Source: Vulcanimicrobiota bacterium
GTDB taxonomy: Bacteria > Vulcanimicrobiota > Vulcanimicrobiia > Vulcanimicrobiales > Vulcanimicrobiaceae
DNA length: 12,248 nucleotides
Assembly (NCBI GenBank): GCA_019245275.1
Contig: JAFARW010000173.1
Coordinates: forward strand, 1-12,248
Direction of reading: 5' to 3'
The notes below the pieces were generated by a model. The model had not been told where the DNA came from. It saw nothing but the letters and a program-made list of their open reading frames with translations, and did not search any database. A program made the translations under genes and the position numbers. Shown in pieces: positions 6,940-12,248 of the stretch (positions are counted from its first letter, which is position 1; each line of letters begins with the position of its first letter).

Positions 6940-7731
6940 TTAGCCCGCTTTCAAACCGGCGAAGAGGCGATTGAAGAACCCGCGCTCGTCGAGATTGGGA
7001 AATGGCACAATCTCGCCTTGCAATCGGCGAGCGATGTTGTCGTACATCGTGGTCAGGCGTTTTGACGTGTCGAGTGCGAGCGGCTCGCCGCGGTTGGTCG
7101 TGTCGATCACATCTTCATCGTCCGGAATGATTCCGATCAGCTCTGCGGAGAGGATCTCGCAGACATCATCGATCGAAAGCATGTCCCCGCTGCGGACCAT
7201 CTCGGGACGAATCCGGTTGATGATCAAGCGCACCGGCATCCCCTTTGCGATCAGTTTTCCGATCACGCGATCGGCATCACGAATTGCACTGACCTCGGGC
7301 GTCGTAACGACGATTGCTTCCTTGGCGCCCGCCGCCGCATTGCGAAAACCATGTTCGATGCCCGCTGGAGAGTCGATCAAGACATAATCGGCACTTTGCG
7401 CAAGTTGCTCGATCGTTTCGGCCATCTGCTCCTCGCTGACCGCCTCCTTCTCGCGCGTTTGCGCGGCAGGCAGCATGTGCAGCGATTCAAACCGCTTGTC
7501 TTTGATCAGCGCTTGACGCAATTGGCAGCGCCCTTCAACCACCTCGACCAAATCGAAGACGATCCGCTTCTCGAGCCCCAGCACGAGATCGAGATTGCGC
7601 AGGCCGATGTCCGCATCGACGAGCACGACGCGCGCGCCACGCTTGGCGAGCGCCGCGCCAACATTCACGGTGGTCGTCGTCTTGCCGACGCCGCCCTTAC
7701 CCGACGTCAAAACGATGCGGCGTGCGCTCAT
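6940..7731 (-). CDS. minD: Septum site-determining ATPase MinD, first copy
   Basis: The protein has 263 residues, close to E. coli MinD (270). It starts directly with the beta-1 strand and the deviant Walker A GKGGVGKTTTT (about 11-21). VDADIGLRNLDLVLGLE, AQTREKE, Walker B YVLIDSPAGIE and TPEVSAIRDADR follow, and a C-terminal amphipathic helix (RGFFNRLFAGLKAG) provides membrane binding. It should dimerise on the inner membrane with ATP, recruit MinC and be released by MinE. GAGGAG (7745-7740) lies 8 bases before the ATG. The ATG overlaps the minC TGA (ATGA), so MinC and this MinD are probably made in balanced amounts. Compared with the second copy the core motifs are shared almost word for word, while the C-terminal helices and the segment after residue 55 differ. 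Confidence 0.95.
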   Translation of the reverse strand: MSARRIVLTSGKGGVGKTTTTVNVGAALAKRGARVVLVDADIGLRNLDLVLGLEKRIVFDLVEVVEGRCQLRQALIKDKRFESLHMLPAAQTREKEAVSEEQMAETIEQLAQSADYVLIDSPAGIEHGFRNAAAGAKEAIVVTTPEVSAIRDADRVIGKLIAKGMPVRLIINRIRPEMVRSGDMLSIDDVCEILSAELIGIIPDDEDVIDTTNRGEPLALDTSKRLTTMYDNIARRLQGEIVPFPNLDERGFFNRLFAGLKAG

Positions 7732-8597
7732 CGCCGTTTCTCCTCGGAAATTTCGGCTAAGCGATCGTAAGGAACGATCGCGATGCGCCCGTCACGAACT
7801 TGAGCAACCTCAGGAACGGAAGCCTCATCGGCACTGCGACGTTCATCGGCCGCGATCAGTGTCGCGATGCGCAGCTGCGTCGGCTCGAGCCTGAGGGCAT
7901 AAACGCGCGCGTGCAAGTCGCCTTGTGCGCCCGCATGCGCCACGCCGCGCAGCGCGCCGAATACAAGAATGTCGCCGCTGGCCACGAGCTCCGCACCGGG
8001 ATTGACATCGCCTACCACAACGAGGTTGCCCACGTGATGCAGCGATTGACCGCCGCGCACGGTCCCAAGATGGTACTCGGTCGCGGGTTGTGCGGGAGCG
8101 GCGGCCAAAACGGGCGCGCCACCTGAGATCGAACGCCGAGCGACCGGCGGCGTGAACTGCCGAATCGGCAGCCCGGAGCTTCGGCGGGCCGCCAGGTCCG
8201 CACGTGCGCCGGCAAAATCGGCCGCCAAGGAACGCGCCGCCTCCGACAGAGGCGCCTCTTTGCGGGGCCGGTTTGCGCGCCGCCGCGCGAGCAGGTCCAT
8301 CTCGGGAACAACCTCGCGCAGTTCGAAGCCGAGCTCGGCCTGGGTTGCAAGCGGCTCGATCGCAGCGGGCCCGCTGAGCGATTCGAGCGCCACGCCGAAA
8401 ACGGCTAAGGCGGCGCGCAGCGTATCGAGTTGCTCTTCGCGGGGAGCGATCGATCCGAAGACCGCCGTCGCGGTAGAGCCGGCGTAAAACCCGGGGTTGA
8501 CCGCCAGGCGCTCTTCAAGCTCGGTCAGCGCCTCATCAAACGGACGCTCGCTAAAATCGAGCTCGATTCCGCGGCCCTTTCCGCGCAACACCGCCAT
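7728..8597 (-). CDS. minC: Septum site-determining protein MinC (FtsZ assembly inhibitor)
   Basis: From ATG 8597 the protein has 289 residues. About 1-77 resemble the MinC N-domain that antagonises FtsZ polymers (GIELDFSERPFDEALTELEE). Residues 78-172 are an Arg/Ala/Pro-rich linker, longer than in E. coli MinC. Residues 173-250 form the beta-helix MinC C-domain with the MinD-contact motif VRGGQ, then GDVNPGAELVASGDI and GALRGVAHAGAQGD. The tail has PEVAQVRDGRIAIVPY, as in many non-proteobacterial MinC proteins. The frame stays open to a GTG at 8687, which would add 30 residues, but these do not look like MinC and would overlap the DnaA-box region, so I prefer 8597, although neither start has a good Shine-Dalgarno. 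It is the first gene of the operon and overlaps minD by 4 bases. Confidence 0.92.
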   Translation of the reverse strand: MAVLRGKGRGIELDFSERPFDEALTELEERLAVNPGFYAGSTATAVFGSIAPREEQLDTLRAALAVFGVALESLSGPAAIEPLATQAELGFELREVVPEMDLLARRRANRPRKEAPLSEAARSLAADFAGARADLAARRSSGLPIRQFTPPVARRSISGGAPVLAAAPAQPATEYHLGTVRGGQSLHHVGNLVVVGDVNPGAELVASGDILVFGALRGVAHAGAQGDLHARVYALRLEPTQLRIATLIAADERRSADEASVPEVAQVRDGRIAIVPYDRLAEISEEKRR

Positions 8598-8668
8598 GCG
8601 AAGGGCGGGTTCAAAGGGCCTCAGCCGCCAACCTTTGCCATTCACAAGCGGTTCACAGTTTCTGGAGA

Positions 8669-8677
8669 TTATCCACA
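8669..8677 (+). promoter_or_regulatory. Perfect DnaA-box 9-mer TTATCCACA
   Basis: TTATCCACA matches the strict DnaA-box consensus at all nine positions. It lies 72 bases upstream of the preferred minC start and overlaps a possible -10 hexamer (GATAAT on the - strand). A single box can occur by chance, and no AT-rich unwinding region or dnaA/dnaN gene is present, so a regulatory role is more plausible than an origin. Confidence 0.45.
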
Positions 8678-8767
8678 GACAATGCACACGCCCCAGCGGG
8701 CGTAACGCAGCGCTTGAGTCGCCCGTTGTCGTAAGTACGAACTGTAACTTGATGCCCGCCCAGCGGT

Positions 8768-8772
8768 AAGGA
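8768..8772 (+). promoter_or_regulatory. Shine-Dalgarno AAGGA that decides the M48 peptidase start
   Basis: AAGGA lies 10 bases before ATG 8783 and only 4 bases before an in-frame TTG at 8777. Aligned to the full anti-Shine-Dalgarno, the spacing suits the ATG and is too short for the TTG. Confidence 0.6.
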
Positions 8773-8782
8773 CTACTTGAAG

Positions 8783-10792
8783 ATGATTCGTCGGCTCATT
8801 CCCATTGCGCTGACCGTAGCGCTTTTGAGCACTGCCATTCCGGCGCCCGCCCTCGCGCTCTCAACGAGCGGCGAGATTCAGCTCGGCAAACAAGCCGACG
8901 CTGACATCGTGCAAGGCAACGTCGTCGAGAACGATCCGCTTTTGAATAAGTGGGTTGCTTCGATCACCGACAAACTTTGGACGCAAGTCGCGCGTAAAGA
9001 CGTTCCCTACAACATCAAGATCCTGGACGATAGCTCGGTCAACGCTTTTTCGACGCTCGGCGGCTACATCTACGCCGATGAAGGCCTGCTTGACTTCGTC
9101 CAATCCGACGATGAGCTCGCGGGCGTTCTGGGTCATGAAACCGGCCACATCGAGCGCCGTCACGCAGTGACGTTGCAGGCGAAGGCGCAGGGGATCAGTC
9201 TGCTCTTCGCAATCGCGTCGTTGTTCTCGCCGTTGGTGTATCGCTTCGGACAAATCGCCGAAGCCGGTTTGATGGCGAAACTGTCGCGGGTGGACGAACT
9301 TCAAGCGGACCAGTACGGTCTGCTCTTGATGTCGCGGGCCGGTTACGATCCCGAAGCGATGGTCACATTCATGCAGCACTTGGGAACGCTCGACAAAGAC
9401 CGGCCGGACCTGATCAGCAAATATCTCGAAGATCACCCCGAGCCGGACAAGCGCGTCCAACATTTGCTCGGATATCCGCAACTCGACCCATCGAAGATAA
9501 CGACTGAAGACCTCTTGGCGGCGGCCGTACACGACTTCGATACGACGCGCTACAGCATCGCGCGGTTCAAATTCGAAAAAGTTCTCAAAACGCAACCGGA
9601 CAACGCGCAGGCGTTGCTCGGATTAGGGCAATCGGAGCTGGCTTTAGGTCTCGTCAATAAGAGCGAGCAGACGCTGGCGGAAGCCGCGCAAAAAGGCAAC
9701 ACGCAAACGCGGGCTACGGCGCTTAATCGTATCGCCGCGCTGCGCGAGATGGAGCGTCGCCGAACGGTGCTGCTGCAGCCGAATCTAGGTTCGCTACGCA
9801 CGCAGCTCGAGGAGGCAAACTCGACGCTCTCGCGCGCCGCAACCGAGGTGACGTCCCGCAGCCAGGCCGGAAGCGATCAGTCGAAGTCGATGCAAAACCG
9901 GCTGCAAGGCCTCTCGTACGAGATTCCGGACTTCAGCCGCGTCGAGATTCACCGCGGCTCACGTCTGGAAACCGTTGTCAAAGATCTAGAGACGATGGCG
10001 CGTTCGGTCGACAGCGCGCTCGATCACACGCACACCGTACTGACGAACATCGGCTCGCTCGAGCGCAACAAAGAAGGCGGCGTCCTGAAAGATAGCGCCG
10101 ACATCTTGCACGAACTGCAGGCACCTTTCGCGCAATCGCCGATGACCGCCGATTCGATCGCACTGTTGCCGTCTTATCCGCACATGCTTTCAGATATCAA
10201 TGCTTCGAGCAGCGATCTGATCCGTGCCGCGGACGCAAGCCGCGCCGCGCTCGCGATGACGGACGTTGCGCTGGGTGATCTCGATGCGTTCCTCAAACAG
10301 CTCAACCGCGTTCAGCTCGACGTCTTCGGCGACATCAACCAGGTCGATTACAACCTGATCGTGCCGCTGATGAAGAAGGCGAACGATTCGTTGAATGCAG
10401 CCGCTGTCGCGGCGTCACAATCGAACCAGCTCTACAATATGGCGCGCTCGCGTCAGTTGCAGACACGAATCACGATGCTGGGTCTAGGCACCTCGCCGCA
10501 GCGCTACGCAACGCTTCAGAAGGCCCTCGACATGCGCGTCGGATCGACGGGAATCGACTACAGCTCGATGCTTCATCAGGGGCTGACGCCGGGCGCCGTC
10601 GCGGCCGCTGCGATCGTCGCGGCTGACACGAATGCGACAACCGGCGAAGTTCTCCAGGAGGCGGCCGCGTCGCATCGCTCGATCGTTGATGTTGCAAACA
10701 ATCGCGGGATGCATGCGCAAGCCTTGGAGATCTTCTTAGGCCTCGTCTATCTCGACTACACGGACGATCCGCAGAAAGAGCTGCGTGGGTAA
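8783..10792 (+). CDS. Secreted M48 family zinc metallopeptidase with TPR-like segment and long helical C-terminal region
   Basis: From ATG 8783 the protein has 669 residues. Residues 1-25 are a signal peptide ending in PALA, so it should act outside the cytoplasm. The M48 domain covers about 35-230, with HETGH (118-122) as the zinc/catalytic motif, Glu172 in RVDELQAD as the third ligand, and DHPEPDKRV (about 217-225), where M48 proteins of the BepA/LoiP type have a conserved His-Pro. A hydrophobic stretch (about 138-155) follows the active site, as is usual. One or two TPR-like helical hairpins lie at about 255-325, resembling BepA, an outer-membrane quality-control protease. BepA ends after its TPRs, whereas here about 340 further residues are mostly predicted helix or coiled coil with no domain I recognise. 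The next gene starts 10 bases after the stop, so the two are probably one operon. Confidence 0.88.
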   Translation: MIRRLIPIALTVALLSTAIPAPALALSTSGEIQLGKQADADIVQGNVVENDPLLNKWVASITDKLWTQVARKDVPYNIKILDDSSVNAFSTLGGYIYADEGLLDFVQSDDELAGVLGHETGHIERRHAVTLQAKAQGISLLFAIASLFSPLVYRFGQIAEAGLMAKLSRVDELQADQYGLLLMSRAGYDPEAMVTFMQHLGTLDKDRPDLISKYLEDHPEPDKRVQHLLGYPQLDPSKITTEDLLAAAVHDFDTTRYSIARFKFEKVLKTQPDNAQALLGLGQSELALGLVNKSEQTLAEAAQKGNTQTRATALNRIAALREMERRRTVLLQPNLGSLRTQLEEANSTLSRAATEVTSRSQAGSDQSKSMQNRLQGLSYEIPDFSRVEIHRGSRLETVVKDLETMARSVDSALDHTHTVLTNIGSLERNKEGGVLKDSADILHELQAPFAQSPMTADSIALLPSYPHMLSDINASSSDLIRAADASRAALAMTDVALGDLDAFLKQLNRVQLDVFGDINQVDYNLIVPLMKKANDSLNAAAVAASQSNQLYNMARSRQLQTRITMLGLGTSPQRYATLQKALDMRVGSTGIDYSSMLHQGLTPGAVAAAAIVAADTNATTGEVLQEAAASHRSIVDVANNRGMHAQALEIFLGLVYLDYTDDPQKELRG

Positions 10793-10802
10793 ACAGACCT
10801 AG

Positions 10803-11792
10803 ATGGCGGCAACTCTCGGAGCCGGAGAACTTCTTCGGCTCGTTCGCACCGGAATCGACGTGCGCGCGGTGCGCGCACGGACGCGCAAACCGTTCCGCTT
10901 CTTGCTTTGCGGCGATCCGGCGTTTGTGGCTGCGTTCCGGACGATGCTGCTCTCAGGACACGATGATGGCATCGTTCCGGTCGAGGCAGCCGCGACGCTC
11001 GAAACGATCGATCCGCGCAATCCGCCGATCATCACCGACGAGGCGCGCTGCATCATCTATCTGGGCCGCCGCTCCGACCTCGGAACGATGCAATTCTCAG
11101 CGCTCACCGCAGCGAAGCTACCGATCTTCGCGATCGTGATCGACGAAGATGCACAGACGAGTGGACCGCAATCAGCGCCGGCGCGCGGTACGTGGGGCGA
11201 ATACGTCGTCGCGGCGATCTCGCGCGAAGCCCTTGCCGGCCGCGTCTTCCCGCATATCATCGAGTGCTGCAAAGGCGTCGAGATCGCGGTTGGCCGCAAC
11301 CTGCCGGCACTGCGTGAAACCGTCGCTGCTAAGTTGACGCGCGATGCCGCGAATAACGCTTTGAAGGTCGCTTTAGCCAGCGCGGTCGTCGACCACGTGC
11401 CCATCTTTGGAATCGTGCTGGGCGCGATCGCTTCCGCCGGCGACACCGTCGCGATCACGGCACTTCAGATGATGTTGATGCTGCACATTGAGTCCGCCTA
11501 CGGCAAGGATCCGGACCTTGGACGCGCTTGGCAGCTGCTGCCGGTCGTCGGCGGCGGGCTGGGATGGCGCATGCTCGCGCGCGAACTCTCCGGCTTCATT
11601 CCGGTGGCCGGCATCGCGATCAAAGGTGCGATCGCATATGCGGGCACGATCGTCGTCGGCGAGGGCGTCACGTTTTACTACGAACACGGGCGTCACATGT
11701 CGGGCAATCAAGCCAGCGCGATCTACGAACGCACGAAAAATGACGCGCTCGCCTTCGCGCGCGATCTACTCGATCGCTTCCGGCGCAAATAG
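10803..11792 (+). CDS. DUF697-like membrane protein with degenerate GTPase-like N-terminal domain
   Basis: The protein has 329 residues. The C-terminal part (about 185-300) contains hydrophobic helical hairpins (HVPIFGIVLGAIASAGDTVA and SGFIPVAGIAIKGAIAYAGT) preceded by LPALRETVAAKLTRDAANNA. That layout is typical of DUF697/YcjF-like proteins, which usually pair with or carry a GTPase domain. The N-terminal part (about 28-130) has the strand pattern of a P-loop fold, but FRFLLCGDPAFVAAFR replaces the P-loop GxxxxGK[ST], and PIFAIVIDEDA lies where NKxD would be. It should therefore not hydrolyse GTP in the usual way. The position suggests an inner-membrane partner of the exported M48 peptidase made by the gene just upstream. 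The start ATG has no good Shine-Dalgarno, which fits translational coupling. Family assignment is by pattern memory. Confidence 0.7.
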   Translation: MAATLGAGELLRLVRTGIDVRAVRARTRKPFRFLLCGDPAFVAAFRTMLLSGHDDGIVPVEAAATLETIDPRNPPIITDEARCIIYLGRRSDLGTMQFSALTAAKLPIFAIVIDEDAQTSGPQSAPARGTWGEYVVAAISREALAGRVFPHIIECCKGVEIAVGRNLPALRETVAAKLTRDAANNALKVALASAVVDHVPIFGIVLGAIASAGDTVAITALQMMLMLHIESAYGKDPDLGRAWQLLPVVGGGLGWRMLARELSGFIPVAGIAIKGAIAYAGTIVVGEGVTFYYEHGRHMSGNQASAIYERTKNDALAFARDLLDRFRRK

Positions 11793-12248
11793 GGGCCGCC
11801 TCCGAAGACTTCGACGCGCTCCATGCGGCTGCAAAAAGCGCCGCATACCGCGAGGCGTTGGCAGCCGCCGGCAGCGATCTTCCGGGCTGGGTCATGCCGT
11901 TCAGCGCCCTCAAACGAGCGGATCTCAACCGAGTTGCGGATTCCCTCCAGATTGGTCGAGACGATCTTTTTATCGACCTTGGGTGCGGCAGCGGCGGCAC
12001 TGGGATTTGGATCGCCGAGCGAACCGGCGCGTCGCTAGTCGGCGTCGATTTCTCAGCGGTCGCCACTGATAACGCTACGGAGCTGGCGCAGCGTCGCGGG
12101 ATCAGCAAGCGTGCCAGCTTCGTAACGGCCGATGCGACGCAAACCGGGCTCTCAACCGGAATCGCCGATGCCGTCGCCTGTATCGAGGTTGTGATGTTTT
12201 CCGATGCAAGTCGAGTACTTGCCGAAATCTCGCGTCTGCTGAAACCGG
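11789..12248 (+). CDS. Class I SAM-dependent methyltransferase, 3' end missing, start unresolved
   Basis: The frame is open from 11744 to the window edge. It contains motif I DLGCGSGGTG, then TGASLVGVDFS (end of beta-2), FVTADAT and the motif-IV-like ADAVACIEVVMF, followed by VLAEISRLLKP, as in Methyltransf_11/25-type enzymes. The substrate cannot be told. The family-like N-terminus seems to begin near 11801 (SEDFDALHAAAKSAAYREAL, then PGWVMPFSALKRADLNRVA). No ATG, GTG or TTG occurs there in frame. The candidates are an ATA at 11789 overlapping the upstream TAG, a TTG at 11858 and an ATG at 11894; the last two would cut off the helical N-terminus. The coordinate given is the ATA and is provisional. 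The gene follows the DUF697-like gene without a gap, so it may be the third gene of that operon. Confidence 0.75.
   Translation, partial: MGAASEDFDALHAAAKSAAYREALAAAGSDLPGWVMPFSALKRADLNRVADSLQIGRDDLFIDLGCGSGGTGIWIAERTGASLVGVDFSAVATDNATELAQRRGISKRASFVTADATQTGLSTGIADAVACIEVVMFSDASRVLAEISRLLKP

Larger units (their letters stand above)
8598..8782. promoter_or_regulatory. Divergent intergenic region between minC and the M48 peptidase gene
   Basis: This region must hold promoters for both directions if minC starts at 8597. It contains a perfect hairpin, ACGCCC-CAGC-GGGCGT (8688-8703), the DnaA-box 9-mer at 8669-8677 and two weaker NNNTTCACA 9-mers on the same strand at 8638-8646 and 8649-8657. On the - strand GATAAT, a fair -10 hexamer, overlaps the DnaA box, but no matching -35 lies 16-18 bases upstream. 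I found no convincing sigma70 promoter on the + strand. Confidence 0.45.

Noticed and set aside
8598..8782. Replication origin (oriC) suggested by the DnaA box
   Set aside because: There is only one good box, no AT-rich unwinding element and no dnaA, dnaN or gyrB nearby.
8861..9595. Antisense 244-codon frame opposite the M48 peptidase
   Set aside because: It mirrors the coding strand of a gene with an intact HExxH motif and signal peptide; there is no independent start context or domain.
11488..12069. + strand frame of 193 codons spanning the DUF697-like/methyltransferase junction
   Set aside because: Its product is Arg/Ser-rich without domain features, and the two real proteins read in the other frames over the same bases. 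It was also considered as a frameshift bridge, but it matches neither protein.
1..12248. CRISPR arrays, tRNA or rRNA genes, insertion sequences, phage genes
   Set aside because: No regularly spaced repeats, tRNA-like cloverleaf sequence, transposase or terminal inverted repeats were seen in reading both strands.

Overview
The window comes from a bacterial chromosome of moderately high GC. The genes point to a rod-shaped cell with complete Min division-site machinery. Gene order and protein style suggest an uncultured lineage such as Eremiobacterota (WPS-2) or a neighbour, but that is only an impression and no marker here proves it. There are no rRNA or tRNA genes, insertion sequences or CRISPR arrays that I can see. 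No gene-free stretch exceeds 300 bases; the two longest (3927-4179 and 8598-8782) are described as features.

Left part (1-1381, + strand): the 3' end of an S41 (CtpA-type) processing protease with a good intrinsic terminator, then a small secreted beta-propeller-like protein. The latter ends at a convergent junction holding a repeat-like hairpin and a T-run.

Middle part (1380-8597, all - strand): this is transcribed from right to left as minC, minD, a second minD, minE, rodA and a small cupin gene. A 253-base highly structured gap follows, then an RNase E/G gene. The junctions from minC to the cupin are overlaps or gaps of at most 25 bases, including two ATGA overlaps, so they look like one operon. 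It couples septum placement (MinCDE), lateral-wall peptidoglycan synthesis (RodA) and, with or without its own promoter, RNA decay (RNase E/G). Oddities are the tandem minD pair, a MinE with a basic Pro/Ala-rich tail of about 65 residues, an RNase E/G with a TTG start and arginine-block tail, and a run of five hairpins in front of that RNase gene.

The divergent region 8598-8782 separates the min operon from the + strand genes. It contains a perfect DnaA-box 9-mer and a perfect 6-bp inverted repeat.

Right part (8783-12248, + strand): a secreted M48 metallopeptidase with a TPR-like segment and a long helical C-terminal region of unknown function. Ten bases later comes a DUF697-like membrane protein whose N-terminal domain resembles a GTPase that has lost its nucleotide-binding motifs. 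A class I methyltransferase gene follows directly, cut by the window edge, and has no ordinary start codon where its homologous N-terminus seems to begin. The M48/DUF697-like pair is the best candidate for an undescribed functional unit; the second candidate is the structured leader in front of the RNase E/G gene.
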